Positions 19,146-28,137 of a stretch of 64,000 nt of DNA are shown in pieces (position 1 is the first letter of the stretch; every line of letters starts with the position of its first letter). The position numbers were made by a program, and so were the translations under genes. The DNA is from Variovorax sp. OV700. Lineage in GTDB: Bacteria; Pseudomonadota; Gammaproteobacteria; Burkholderiales; Burkholderiaceae_C. Location: the NCBI RefSeq assembly GCF_900099805.1, contig NZ_FNDR01000001.1, positions 558,001 to 622,000 of the forward strand, read 5' to 3'. Below the pieces are notes generated by a model. It saw nothing but the letters and a program-made list of their open reading frames with translations. It was not told the DNA's origin and ran no database searches.

Positions 19146-19780
19146 TCCGGCTCTACGACTATGCGCTGTCTGGCAACTGTTTCAAGGTGCGGCAGATGCT
19201 CGCCTGGCTGGGCCTCGACTACGAGAGCGTGCCGATCGACTTTCATCCGGGACGCGAGCACAAGTCGGCCGCGTTCCTGTGGCACGTCAACCCGCTCGGG
19301 CAGCTGCCGGTGATCGATGACGACGGCTTCGTGCTGCGCGATGCGCAGGCCATCCTCGTCTACCTCGCGAGCAAGCACGACACGCAAGGCCGCTGGTACC
19401 CGGGCGATCCGCGGTTGCGCGGCCAGATCGCGATGTGGTTCGCCACCGCCGACGAAATCACCCGCACCGCGTCGGCGGCGCGACTTCACGATGTTTTCGG
19501 CTACGAGCATCTCGACATCGAAGCCTGCCGGCGCGGCGCCCATGTGGTCTTTCGACTGCTCGACGACCACCTGGCCGAGCGCGCGAGCGGCGGGCTCCAA
19601 TGGCTGGCCGGTCCGCACGCCACCGTGGCCGACCTGGCCTGCTTTCCGTACGTGGCGCTGGCCGGTGAAGGCGGAATATCTCTTGACGAATATCCGGCGT
19701 TGCGACGCTGGGTCTGGGACTTTCGACACCTGCCCGGTTTCATCGGAATGTCGGGTATCTTTGCCGCGACTCCAGCCTGA
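19142..19780 (+). CDS. Glutathione S-transferase-like protein (possible NdmE-type partner)
   Basis: 212 residues with a thioredoxin-fold N-terminus (MIRLYDYALSGNCFKVRQML, NPLGQLPVIDDDGFVLRDA) and an all-helical GST C-terminal domain (HATVADLACFPYVALAGEGG). The Ser in SGNCFKV is placed where GST active-site Ser/Cys residues occur. The start overlaps the oxygenase stop (ATGA), a strong hint of co-assembly. In P. putida, NdmE is a GST homologue needed structurally for the NdmC/NdmD complex; the same role is inferred here. An independent detoxifying GST remains possible. Confidence 0.8.
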   Translation: MIRLYDYALSGNCFKVRQMLAWLGLDYESVPIDFHPGREHKSAAFLWHVNPLGQLPVIDDDGFVLRDAQAILVYLASKHDTQGRWYPGDPRLRGQIAMWFATADEITRTASAARLHDVFGYEHLDIEACRRGAHVVFRLLDDHLAERASGGLQWLAGPHATVADLACFPYVALAGEGGISLDEYPALRRWVWDFRHLPGFIGMSGIFAATPA

Positions 19781-19832
19781 ACGCGGTCTGGGTATCCTTG
19801 CCTCTCCCATCCCCTCTTTGCCCTGAAGCCCC

Positions 19833-20939
19833 ATGAAAACCAAAGCTGCCGTCGCCTGGAAATCCGGAGACCCCCTCACCATCGAAACCGTCGACCTCGA
19901 GGGCCCCAAGTTCGGCGAGGTGCTGGTCGAGATCAAGGCCACCGGCATCTGTCACACCGACTACTACACGCTCTCCGGCGCCGACCCGGAAGGCATCTTC
20001 CCCGCCATCCTCGGCCATGAAGGCGCGGGCATCGTGGTCGACGTGGGCCCCGGCGTCACCACGCTGAAAAAGGGCGACCACGTCATTCCGCTCTACACGC
20101 CCGAATGCCGCCAGTGCAAGTTCTGCCTGTCGCGCAAGACCAACCTCTGCCAGCTGATCCGCGGCACGCAGGGCAAGGGCCTGATGCCCGATGCCACTTC
20201 GCGCTTCAGCCTGGACGGCAAGCCGATCTTCCACTACATGGGCACTTCGACCTTCAGCAATTACACGGTCGCCCCCGAGATCTCGCTGGCCAAGATCCGC
20301 GAGGACGCCCCCTTCGACAAGGTCTGCTACATCGGCTGCGGTGTGACCACCGGCATTGGCGCCGTGATCTTCACGGCCAAGGTGGAAGCCGGCGCCAACG
20401 TGGTGGTGTTCGGCCTCGGCGGTATCGGCCTGAACGTGATCCAGGGCGCCAAGATGGTGGGCGCCGACAAGATCATCGGCGTCGACCTCAACCCCGAGCG
20501 CGAGGCCATGGCGCGCAAGTTCGGCATGACGCACTTCCTCAACCCGAAGGATCACGAGAACATCGTCGATGCCATCGTCCAGCTGACCGACGGCGGCGCC
20601 GACTACAGCTTCGAGTGCATCGGCAATACCAAGGTGATGCGCCAGGCGCTGGAGTGCACGCACAAGGGCTGGGGCCGCAGCATCATCATCGGCGTGGCCG
20701 AAGCGGGTGCGGAGATCAGCACGCGTCCGTTCCAGCTGGTCACCGGCCGCAAGTGGGAAGGCTCGGCCTTCGGCGGCGCGCGCGGCCGCACCGACGTGCC
20801 GAAGATCGTCGACTGGTACATGGAAGGCAAGATCAACATCGACGACCTGATCACGCACACCATGCCGCTCGAAGACATCAACAAGGGCTTCGACCTGATG
20901 AAGCGCGGCGAATCCATCCGCGGCGTGGTTCTGTACTAG
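19833..20939 (+). CDS. frmA: S-(hydroxymethyl)glutathione dehydrogenase (class III ADH)
   Basis: Oxidises the formaldehyde-glutathione adduct to S-formylglutathione with NAD+. The 368 residues are the standard length. Catalytic zinc ligands are in [12 protein letters not shown] and GHEGAGIV. The structural zinc loop is [15 protein letters not shown]. The class III signature continues with [11 protein letters not shown] and the NAD fold [17 protein letters not shown]. It lies 52 bases after the GST-like gene and shares its direction with the formylglutathione hydrolase two genes on. Together they would clear formaldehyde released by the upstream oxygenase (inference). Confidence 0.96.
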   Translation: MKTKAAVAWKSGDPLTIETVDLEGPKFGEVLVEIKATGICHTDYYTLSGADPEGIFPAILGHEGAGIVVDVGPGVTTLKKGDHVIPLYTPECRQCKFCLSRKTNLCQLIRGTQGKGLMPDATSRFSLDGKPIFHYMGTSTFSNYTVAPEISLAKIREDAPFDKVCYIGCGVTTGIGAVIFTAKVEAGANVVVFGLGGIGLNVIQGAKMVGADKIIGVDLNPEREAMARKFGMTHFLNPKDHENIVDAIVQLTDGGADYSFECIGNTKVMRQALECTHKGWGRSIIIGVAEAGAEISTRPFQLVTGRKWEGSAFGGARGRTDVPKIVDWYMEGKINIDDLITHTMPLEDINKGFDLMKRGESIRGVVLY

Positions 20940-20961
20940 CCCCCTGAAGAAAACGCCCGCC

Positions 20962-21885
20962 ATGAACCGCATGGAGCCCTTGCGCAAGATCGAAGCGGGC
21001 GTTCTGGAAGTCGCGTACTTCGAAGCCGGCCCCGCGGATGGCCCGCCCGTGCTGCTGATGCACGGCTTTCCCTACGACATTCATACCTACGCCGAAGTGG
21101 CGCCAATGCTCGCCGGCCAGAGCTGCCGCGTCATCGTGCCCTACCTGCGAGGCTACGGCGCCACGCGCTTCCTGAGCGATGCCACGCCGCGGTCGGGCGA
21201 ACAGGCCGCGCTCGGCGCCGACCTGCTCGCGCTGCTCGATGCCCTCGCCATTCCGCGCGCGGTGCTCGCTGGCTACGACTGGGGCGGACGCGCCGCCTGC
21301 GTGGTGGCGGCGCTGTGGCCCGAGCGCTGCGCGGGGCTGGTCTCGTTCAACAGCTACAACATCCAGGACATCGCGAAGGCGATGGAGCCCGACACGCCCG
21401 CGAACGAGCACAGCCTCTGGTACCAGTACTACTTTCACAGCGAGCGAGGCCGCGCCGGGCTGGCGAAGGACCGCAAGGCCCTCACCCGCCTGCTGTGGCA
21501 GCTGTGGTCGCCCACGTGGAAGTTCGACAACGCCACCTTCGAGCGCAGCGCCGCCGCCTTCGACCACCCCGACTTCGTCGACGTGGTGATTCACTCGTAC
21601 CGGCATCGGTTCGGGCTCGTTGCGGGCGACCCGGCCTACGGCTACATCGAGCGCCGTCTGGCCGCACAGCCGGCGATTGCCGTGCCCACCATCACCTTCG
21701 ACGGCCTCGACGACGGGGTGCGTCCGCCCGCCGACGCGTCGGCCCATTCGCACCGCTTCAGCGGGCCGCGCTCGCACCGGCTGGTGCCCGGCGTCGGCCA
21801 CAACATGCCCCAGGAGGCGCCGCGCATCTTTGCCGACGCCGTGCTCGAACTCGTGCCCGCACTCCACAACAACACCGCCCGATGA
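20962..21885 (+). CDS. Alpha/beta hydrolase (epoxide hydrolase-like)
   Basis: 307 residues with an alpha/beta-hydrolase fold. The oxyanion block is LLMHGFPYD, the nucleophile elbow is GYDWGGRA (Asp as nucleophile), and the late catalytic His is in VPGVGHNMPQE. An Asp nucleophile points to the epoxide hydrolase or dehalogenase branch rather than an esterase. A helical cap with many aromatic residues (SLWYQYYFHSERGRAG) lies in the middle. It is inserted between the two formaldehyde-oxidation genes and overlaps the second by four bases. Its substrate is unknown and may be related to that of the oxygenase. Confidence 0.82.
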   Translation: MNRMEPLRKIEAGVLEVAYFEAGPADGPPVLLMHGFPYDIHTYAEVAPMLAGQSCRVIVPYLRGYGATRFLSDATPRSGEQAALGADLLALLDALAIPRAVLAGYDWGGRAACVVAALWPERCAGLVSFNSYNIQDIAKAMEPDTPANEHSLWYQYYFHSERGRAGLAKDRKALTRLLWQLWSPTWKFDNATFERSAAAFDHPDFVDVVIHSYRHRFGLVAGDPAYGYIERRLAAQPAIAVPTITFDGLDDGVRPPADASAHSHRFSGPRSHRLVPGVGHNMPQEAPRIFADAVLELVPALHNNTAR

Positions 21886-22757
21886 CCGACATCCTCAAGA
21901 CCCTTTCCGAGCACCATGCCTTTGGCGGCGTGCAAAGCTTTCACGAGCACGCCTCGCACGAAATCGGCCTGCCGATGCGCTTCTCGGTCTACCTGCCGCC
22001 GCAGGCCGCGAACGAGCGCGTGCCGGCCCTGCTCTACCTCGCGGGGCTGACCTGCAATGAGGAAACCTTCGCGGTAAAGGCCGGCGCGCAGCGCATGGCC
22101 GCCAGCCTGGGCCTGGCGCTGATCGCGCCCGACACCAGCCCGCGCGGAAGCGCCGTCGAAAGCCTGCCCGGTGCCACCGCCAACTGGGACTTCGGCATTG
22201 GCGCAGGCTTCTACCTCGACGCCACCGAAGCGCCCTGGTCCGCCCACTGGCGCATGGAAAGCTGGATCGTGCACGAGTTGCTGCCCTTCGTGGCGCGGCA
22301 CTTTGCCATCGACGACCAGCGCCTGGGCATCTGCGGCCATTCGATGGGGGGCCACGGCGCGCTCACGCTCGCGCTGCGGCACCCCGGGCGCTTCAAGTCG
22401 CTGTCGGCGTTCGCCCCCATCTGCGCACCCACGCAATGCCCGTGGGGCGAAAAAGCGTTCAGCGGCTACTTGGGCGAGCCGGGCGGCGACCGGGCGCAGT
22501 GGCTTGCGCACGACGCCAGCGCATTGATGAAATCGCAGATCGCCGCGCCCTACCCCCAGGGCATCCTGATCGACCAGGGGCTCTCCGACAAATTCCTTGC
22601 CGAGCAACTCCACCCGGAGGCCTTCGAGGCGGCCTGCTTTGCCGCCAGCCAGCCCGTCACGCTGCGCCGGCACGCGGGCTACGACCACGGCTACTACTTC
22701 ATCCAGACTTTCATGGCGGATCACATCGCGCACCACGCACAAACACTCAACGGTTGA
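21882..22757 (+). CDS. frmB: S-formylglutathione hydrolase
   Basis: Hydrolyses S-formylglutathione to formate and glutathione, the second step of glutathione-dependent formaldehyde oxidation. 291 residues, esterase D family. Seen are LAGLTCNEETFAVKAG, the nucleophile elbow GHSMGGHGA, the APICAPTQCPWGEKAF block, and the catalytic His in AGYDHGYYF. The ATG at 21882 overlaps the preceding hydrolase stop. Its presence in the same transcript as frmA is what links the cluster to formaldehyde. Confidence 0.95.
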   Translation: MTDILKTLSEHHAFGGVQSFHEHASHEIGLPMRFSVYLPPQAANERVPALLYLAGLTCNEETFAVKAGAQRMAASLGLALIAPDTSPRGSAVESLPGATANWDFGIGAGFYLDATEAPWSAHWRMESWIVHELLPFVARHFAIDDQRLGICGHSMGGHGALTLALRHPGRFKSLSAFAPICAPTQCPWGEKAFSGYLGEPGGDRAQWLAHDASALMKSQIAAPYPQGILIDQGLSDKFLAEQLHPEAFEAACFAASQPVTLRRHAGYDHGYYFIQTFMADHIAHHAQTLNG

Positions 22758-22803
22758 ACGGCTGATCGACCTTGGCGTAAGGGCGCCGTATCATGGAGCG
22801 CAT

Positions 22804-23307
22804 ATGTCCGCAGCACAGATTCCTGCCTTCCATTTGCGCTCCCGCGACGGCGCCGCCGAAGAGAACCTGGTGCTCGCCGGCATCTGGCGCCGGGCCTGGA
22901 TCGCGGCCAACCGCAGGGCCACCGTCATCGAGCCCATCACGCATTGGCTGCGGCGCGTGCAAACCGAATTCGTGCCGCCGGCCGACGTGGTACTGGCCGA
23001 GCGCGAAGGCCAGGTCCTCGCTTTCATGGTGCTGCTGGCGCGTCGCGAATACGTGGCACAGCTCTTTGTCGAACCTCATCTGCGCAACCAGGGTCTCGGA
23101 CAGGCGATGCTCGACGAAGCCAGCGTGCGCATGCCGTTCGGCTGGAAGCTGCACGTGGCCACCAGCAACACCGCGGCGCAGCGCTTCTACGAGCGCTACG
23201 GCCTGGAGCGCGGCGCTGTCGACCGGCACCCGTCCAGCGGGCGCGAACGGGTCGCCTACCATTGGTATCCGACGAGCCCGCCGCGACAGCCGCGACGCAT
23301 TGGCTGA
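22804..23307 (+). CDS. GNAT-family N-acetyltransferase
   Basis: 167 residues. The acetyl-CoA pocket is recognisable as VAQLFVEPHLRNQGLGQAML (the Q-x-x-G-x-G/A region), followed by NTAAQRFYERYGLE, the usual last helix and strand of GNAT enzymes. The ATG at 22804 is preferred over longer upstream readings because homologous sequence begins there. It is 46 bases after frmB. The acceptor substrate (amine, amino acid or protein) is not predictable. Confidence 0.85.
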   Translation: MSAAQIPAFHLRSRDGAAEENLVLAGIWRRAWIAANRRATVIEPITHWLRRVQTEFVPPADVVLAEREGQVLAFMVLLARREYVAQLFVEPHLRNQGLGQAMLDEASVRMPFGWKLHVATSNTAAQRFYERYGLERGAVDRHPSSGRERVAYHWYPTSPPRQPRRIG

Positions 23308-23328
23308 GCTCTTTCTCCCCCGTTTCTC

Positions 23329-23718
23329 ATGCGCATCGATCACATCGCCCTCTGGACCACCGACCTCGAACGCTGCAAGCGCTTCTACATCGACTACTTC
23401 GGCGCCACGGCCGGCGCGGGCTATGTCAATCCGGCCAAGGGCTTTGCGTCCTGCTTCCTGAGCCTGGGCGACGGTGCCCGGATCGAAGCGATGACCACCC
23501 GCACGCTCTCGCCCGTGCCTGCCGAACCCGGCGCCCAGCGCATGGGCTGGACGCACCTGGCGATCAGCGTGGGTTCCGATGCGGCGGTGGACGCGCTCAC
23601 GCAGCGCCTCCAGGCTGACGGCTACCCGCTGCTCGACGGACCGCGCCGCACCGGCGACGGCTACTACGAAAGCGTGGTGCTCGACCCGGACGGCAACCGC
23701 ATCGAGATCACCGCATGA
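23329..23718 (+). CDS. VOC-family (glyoxalase/bleomycin-resistance fold) protein
   Basis: 129 residues forming two beta-alpha-beta-beta-beta modules. It starts MRIDHIALWTTDLERCKRFY, with a metal-type His at residue 5, has MGWTHLAISVGSD in the middle and closes with VVLDPDGNRIEITA, which carries the usual final Glu. These features suggest a metal-dependent lyase, isomerase or dioxygenase-like protein of small-molecule metabolism. No substrate can be assigned. Confidence 0.87.
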   Translation: MRIDHIALWTTDLERCKRFYIDYFGATAGAGYVNPAKGFASCFLSLGDGARIEAMTTRTLSPVPAEPGAQRMGWTHLAISVGSDAAVDALTQRLQADGYPLLDGPRRTGDGYYESVVLDPDGNRIEITA

Positions 23719-23749
23719 GCCCCCGCCCGGCCAATGAGCCGCTTGTGCA

Positions 23750-24133
23750 ATGAGTGAATTCGTAGAGAGCCTGCACGAGATCTTCGAGCGCTTCGGCCGC
23801 ATCGAGCCGCGTCGCATGTTCGGCGGCCACGGCATCTTTCACGAGGGTCGGATGATTGCGATCGTCCTCAAGGACACGCTCTACCTCAAGTCGGACGCCA
23901 CAAGCGCCGAGCATTTCGACAAGCAGAACCTGCCGCCCTTCACCTACGAGCGAAACGGCAAGACGATGCCGATGTCGTACCGGCAAGCGCCCGCCGATCT
24001 TTTCGAGGACCGCGAAGAAGCCGCGCTCTGGGGCCGACGCGCCTACGAGGCGGCTTTGCGTTCGGGCCAGCCGCCAAAGAAAAAACCAGCAAAGAAAGCC
24101 TCAGTGAAGAAAAAGAAAGCAGCCTCCCCTTGA
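23750..24133 (+). CDS. TfoX/Sxy N-terminal domain protein
   Basis: 127 residues. The TfoX N-terminal domain covers about 1-105: LHEIFERFGRIEPRRMFGGH, then GMIAIVLKDTLYLKSD-like and FTYERNGKTMPMSYRQAP. A Lys-rich tail (KKKPAKKASVKKKKA) suggests nucleic-acid contact. Full-length TfoX activates competence genes in gamma-proteobacteria. This protein has only the N-terminal half and its role is unknown. Its stop overlaps the TTG start of the next gene. Confidence 0.85.
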   Translation: MSEFVESLHEIFERFGRIEPRRMFGGHGIFHEGRMIAIVLKDTLYLKSDATSAEHFDKQNLPPFTYERNGKTMPMSYRQAPADLFEDREEAALWGRRAYEAALRSGQPPKKKPAKKASVKKKKAASP

Positions 24134-24738
24134 GCGACGACACACTCGCCTTGCCACCTCTTCCCGAGCGCGAGCAGATCGCGCTGCTCGAAGCCTTCGA
24201 GGGCCTGGGACTGAAAGACATCGTGGTCGTTTCCACGCTGGCCGAGGCCGAGCACGCCGCCGCGGCGCTGCTGGCTGCCGGCGTTGCCGGCTTCGACACC
24301 GAATCCAAGCCCACTTTCGCAAAGAACGAAGTGTCCAGCGGGCCGCACGTGGTGCAGTTTTCGACGCGCGAGACAGCGTGGCTGTTTCAGCTGCACCGCA
24401 CCGAATGCAATCCGGTGGTGGCCGCGCTGATTGCTTCCACCGAACTCAGGAAGGTCGGCTTCGGCCTTTCGACCGACCTCACACTGATACGCAACCGGCT
24501 CAACATCGAGCCGAAGGCGGTGTTCGACATCGACAGCGAGTTCCGCCGACGCGGCTACCGCAAGTCGGTGGGCGTGAAGGCGGCCGTGGCGCTGGTGTTC
24601 AACCGGCGCTTCGTCAAGTCGCGCAAGGCCACCACGTCGAACTGGGCCAACAGGCAACTGACCGAAGCGCAGATCCGCTACGCGGCCAACGACGCTTATG
24701 CATCAATCCGCGTGTTCGATGCGCTGTTTGCCGGCTGA
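24130..24738 (+). CDS. 3'-5' exonuclease domain protein (RNase D-like)
   Basis: 202 residues with the DEDD exonuclease fold. Motif I is AGFDTESKPTF (Asp and Glu), followed by VVQFSTRETAWLFQL. Motif II lies around KVGFGLSTDLTLIRNRL. The closing block is TSNWANRQLTEAQIRYAANDAYASIRVFDAL, with the motif III Tyr and Asp. It probably trims RNA or DNA 3' ends. The likely start is TTG at 24130, overlapping the TfoX-like stop codon, which suggests translational coupling. Confidence 0.85.
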   Translation: MSDDTLALPPLPEREQIALLEAFEGLGLKDIVVVSTLAEAEHAAAALLAAGVAGFDTESKPTFAKNEVSSGPHVVQFSTRETAWLFQLHRTECNPVVAALIASTELRKVGFGLSTDLTLIRNRLNIEPKAVFDIDSEFRRRGYRKSVGVKAAVALVFNRRFVKSRKATTSNWANRQLTEAQIRYAANDAYASIRVFDALFAG

Positions 24739-24745
24739 GCGACGC

Positions 24746-25474
24746 CTAATCCCGCCCCGCCTCCAGGATCGCCTGCGCCAGCCGCTTCGGGTTCGAGAAG
24801 AACATCTCGTGGCTGCCGGGGCACTCCACCAGCCTGAACAGGCCGAGCCGCTCCGACAGGCGCGGATGCCACGGCAGACTGTGCGGCATGGCCGTGTCCT
24901 GCTGACAGTTGACGTAGGACTTGCCGATCTGCAACGCCGCCAGCGGCTCGCGCAGTCGGATCTTGTCGGTGAAGGTGCGGTAGGGATGCGGGTTCAGCCG
25001 CTCGTAGCTGGCCTGCGCCAGCGGCAGGTCGGCATCGTTGATGAAAGCCTCGCGCCAGACTTCGAACGGCAGGCTCACCGCGTTGCCATTGGCTGCGGCC
25101 ACGACGTCGAACATCGCGACGTAGTGCGGCGGCGCCATGTCGTTGAGCGATTCGCCATCGAGCGGCACGAAGGCGTTGACGTAGACCACGCGCTTGAGCC
25201 GCTGCGCAATGCGGCCCGCCACGCCCGAGATCACCATGCCGCCATAGCTGTGGCCCACCAGGCGAACCTCGAAGAGGTCTTGCTCTTCGATGAAGCAGAC
25301 GGCCGAGTCGATCGCTTCATCCAGGCCGATGCGCGATCGGTCGTCGCCCGCGCGGTTGCCCACGAGCGTGGGGCAATGCACCAGGTGGCCGGCTTCGCGC
25401 AGGCTGGCGGCCACGGCCTCCATTTCGGCGCCGGTGTGCCAGGCGCCGTGGATCAGAACATAGGTATCGGACAT
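24746..25474 (-). CDS. Alpha/beta hydrolase (salicylate esterase/MenH-like)
   Basis: 242 residues. The opening TYVLIHGAWHTGAEMEAVAAS and nucleophile elbow VGHSYGGMVISG (Ser) are typical of plant methyl-salicylate esterase-type bacterial hydrolases. The catalytic His is in CPGSHEMFFSNP. AAGGAG about eight bases before the ATG at 25474 sets the start; a longer in-frame reading up to 25522 lacks support. No signal peptide is present. The ester or amide substrate is unknown. It is convergent with the exonuclease gene, with a seven-base gap. Confidence 0.85.
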   Translation of the reverse strand: MSDTYVLIHGAWHTGAEMEAVAASLREAGHLVHCPTLVGNRAGDDRSRIGLDEAIDSAVCFIEEQDLFEVRLVGHSYGGMVISGVAGRIAQRLKRVVYVNAFVPLDGESLNDMAPPHYVAMFDVVAAANGNAVSLPFEVWREAFINDADLPLAQASYERLNPHPYRTFTDKIRLREPLAALQIGKSYVNCQQDTAMPHSLPWHPRLSERLGLFRLVECPGSHEMFFSNPKRLAQAILEAGRD

Positions 25475-25592
25475 GTGTGTCTCCTTCATCGTCGTTTGGA
25501 TGACGACAACTTTAGGAAACACGGGCGGGCACGAATGGCCGCCGGCTGCCAGCGCGGTGGCCGATTTACGCCTGCCACTGCCTTGCTGTTTC

Positions 25593-26582
25593 TCAGCGCT
25601 GGCGCCGCAGGGCGCCCGGAGTCAGGCCGAGGGACCGGCGGCACTGCCGAACGAAATGCGATGCGTCGCTAAAGCCGACGCGAAAACCGATTTCCGCGAT
25701 GCCTAGGCGATCAAAGCGCGCGTCGCCGAGCATGCGCCGCGCGACCTGCATGCGAAAGCCGGACAGAGCGGCCGCGAAGGTGGTCGCCCCTTCATTCAGG
25801 CTGCGGTGCAGGCTGCGCTCCGAGATGCCCAGTCCGCGCGCCACACTGGCAGCCGTCAGGCCGGGTTCGGCATGCCGTTCGCGCGTGGCGTCGAGCACGC
25901 GGCGGCGTTGCGCGGCACGGGCGCCTTCGCCGGGCGCGGCCGCCTCGCTCGTTTCGGCCGCAGTGCCGGCGGCCAGCGCGAGCAGCCCGCCGAGATGGTC
26001 GGTCAGCAATGCCGCAGGCAAGGGCGGCCTCAACACGCCCTGCGGCGAGAGCTGCTGGGCAAAGCCGCTCAGCACGCGCCCCCAGCCCGTTTGCCCATCG
26101 ATGCGCCGCGCCACCTGGTCGCTGGCATCCGGAAGCCATGACTCGACCCATCCGGTGGGCAGTTCAAGCGACAGCGTATCGGCGGACTGGAGCAGGTGCA
26201 GTTCGTAGCAGCGCCGGGAGTCGACCAGCACCACGTCGCCCGGCAGCATGCGCGCCGAGCGGCCCTCCTGCACGGCGACCCAGGGCGAATCGGTCTTGCA
26301 CAACAGGTAGTAATAGTTGCTGCGGCTGTGCGCAATGGCCCTGCGCGTGCGGTACACGTCCTGCGCGCTGCCGCGCACCCGGTTCACTCCGATGGCGCCG
26401 AGCGGCGCGGATTCGAGCGTGGCGCCGAAGCTGCCGGCACAGGAACTGGTCACGTCCATCTCGAGGAAGCCTTCGCACACCGCGCCGATCCAGTAGTCGA
26501 GCCGCTGGGGTAGCGGCACGGCCTCGGTGGACCAGGTGTGGATCGCGGGGGAGGCAATCGCGAGGGAGGCATTTCCGTTCAT
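25593..26582 (-). CDS. AraC-family transcriptional regulator
   Basis: 329 residues. The N-terminal sensing part (about 1-200) is of the AraC-binding-domain-like type seen in FeaR/AraC_binding_2 regulators (VNRVRGSAQDVYRTRRAIAH, LPGDVVLVDSRRCYELHL). Two helix-turn-helix motifs follow: LTAASVARGLGISERSLHRSL and IAEIGFRVGFSDASHFVRQC, with the closing RSLGLTPGALRR. ATG at 26582 fits homologues. It reads away from gnd and toward the hydrolase gene, which may be its target, with a 118-base spacer between them. Confidence 0.9.
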   Translation of the reverse strand: MNGNASLAIASPAIHTWSTEAVPLPQRLDYWIGAVCEGFLEMDVTSSCAGSFGATLESAPLGAIGVNRVRGSAQDVYRTRRAIAHSRSNYYYLLCKTDSPWVAVQEGRSARMLPGDVVLVDSRRCYELHLLQSADTLSLELPTGWVESWLPDASDQVARRIDGQTGWGRVLSGFAQQLSPQGVLRPPLPAALLTDHLGGLLALAAGTAAETSEAAAPGEGARAAQRRRVLDATRERHAEPGLTAASVARGLGISERSLHRSLNEGATTFAAALSGFRMQVARRMLGDARFDRLGIAEIGFRVGFSDASHFVRQCRRSLGLTPGALRRQR

Positions 26583-26700
26583 CGCGCCAACATACCCAAG
26601 CCGCGCGCACTTGCCAAGCGGGTATAGACGCTTCCCATGGCAACGCCTGGGCACCCCCGGCACAATGCCCGTCACCTCTACCGCAGACGAAAGAAGGGCC

Positions 26701-28125
26701 ATGAGCAACAACAAAAGCGATTTCGGATTGATCGGCCTGGCCGTGATGGGCCAGAACCTGGTGCTGAACGTGGAAAGCCGCGGCTTCCAGGTCAGCGTGT
26801 ACAACCGCACCGAAGCCACCACCGAAGCCTTCGTGGCAGAAAACCCCGGCAAGAAGCTGGTCGGCGCCAGAACGCTCGAAGAATTCGTGCAGAGCCTCGC
26901 CAAGCCCCGCAAGATCCAGATCATGGTGAAGGCCGGCGCACCGGTCGACCAGGTGATCGAGCAGCTGATTCCGCTGCTCGACAAAGACGACATCGTCATC
27001 GACGGCGGCAACAGCCTCTACACCGACACCGAACGCCGCGACGCCTACCTGTCGAGCAAGGGCCTGCGCTTCATCGGCGCGGGCGTGTCGGGCGGCGAAG
27101 AAGGCGCGCGCAAGGGTCCGTCGATCATGCCGGGCGGGCCGCTTTCCACCTGGGAAGTGATGAAGCCGATTTTCGAGAGCATCGCGGCCAAGGTGGACGG
27201 CGAGCCCTGCGTGATCCACATCGGCCCCGGCGGCGCGGGCCACTACGTGAAGATGGTGCACAACGGCATCGAGTACGGCGACATGCAGCTGATCTGCGAA
27301 GCCTACAGCCTGTTCAAGGCCGCAGGATTCACCACCGACGAGATGGCCGCCATCTTCAACGAATGGAACGAGGGCGAGCTGCAGAGCTACCTGATCCAGA
27401 TCACCGCCAAGGCGCTGGAGCAGAAAGACCCGGAAACCGGCCAGCCGATCGTCGATCTCATCCTCGACAAGGCGGGCCAGAAGGGCACGGGCCAGTGGAC
27501 GCTCCTCAACGCGGCCGAGAACGCGGTAGTCATCAGCACCATCAACGCCGCGGTCGAAGCGCGCGTGCTGTCGTCGCAGAAAAAAGCGCGCGTTGCGGCC
27601 AGCAAGGTGCTGCAGGGGCCGAAGATCGAGTTGTCGCTCGACAAGAAGGCGCTGGTGGCCAAGGTGCACGACGCGCTCTATGCGTCGAAGGTCATCAGCT
27701 ACACACAGGGCTTCGACCTCGTCCAGACCATGGGCGAGAAGAAGGAGTGGAAGCTCGACCTCGGCCGCATCGCGGCCATCTGGCGCGGCGGCTGCATCAT
27801 TCGCGCGCGCTTTTTGAACCGCATCACCGACGCCTACCGCACCGACCCCGCCCTCGGCAACCTCATGCTCGACCCCTTCTTCAAGGACCTGCTCAACCGC
27901 ACGCAGCAGAACTGGCGCGAAGTGGTGGCGCTGGCGGTCAGCAACGGCATTCCGGTGCCGGCGTTCAGCGCCTCGCTCGCCTACTACGACAGCTACCGCA
28001 CGGAGCGCCTGCCGGCCAACCTGCTGCAGGCGCAGCGCGACTTCTTCGGTGCCCACACGTACGAGCGCACCGACAAACCCGAAGGCCAGTTCTTCCACAC
28101 CGACTGGCCGGAAGTCATCGGCTGA
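26701..28125 (+). CDS. gnd: 6-phosphogluconate dehydrogenase, decarboxylating
   Basis: Oxidative pentose-phosphate step: 6-phosphogluconate to ribulose 5-phosphate, CO2 and NADPH. The 474 residues match the long (dimeric) class. The cofactor fold begins FGLIGLAVMGQNLVLNVESR. The catalytic region includes GGEEGARKGPSIMPGG and HYVKMVHNGIEYGDMQLI (with the Lys and Asn). Near the C-terminus is the FFGAHTYERTDKPEGQFFHT signature. GAAAGAAGG lies about nine bases before the ATG. It converges on the gluconokinase gene, which supplies its substrate, with 12 bases between them. Confidence 0.97.
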   Translation: MSNNKSDFGLIGLAVMGQNLVLNVESRGFQVSVYNRTEATTEAFVAENPGKKLVGARTLEEFVQSLAKPRKIQIMVKAGAPVDQVIEQLIPLLDKDDIVIDGGNSLYTDTERRDAYLSSKGLRFIGAGVSGGEEGARKGPSIMPGGPLSTWEVMKPIFESIAAKVDGEPCVIHIGPGGAGHYVKMVHNGIEYGDMQLICEAYSLFKAAGFTTDEMAAIFNEWNEGELQSYLIQITAKALEQKDPETGQPIVDLILDKAGQKGTGQWTLLNAAENAVVISTINAAVEARVLSSQKKARVAASKVLQGPKIELSLDKKALVAKVHDALYASKVISYTQGFDLVQTMGEKKEWKLDLGRIAAIWRGGCIIRARFLNRITDAYRTDPALGNLMLDPFFKDLLNRTQQNWREVVALAVSNGIPVPAFSASLAYYDSYRTERLPANLLQAQRDFFGAHTYERTDKPEGQFFHTDWPEVIG

Positions 28126-28137
28126 CGCCAGGCCAGA

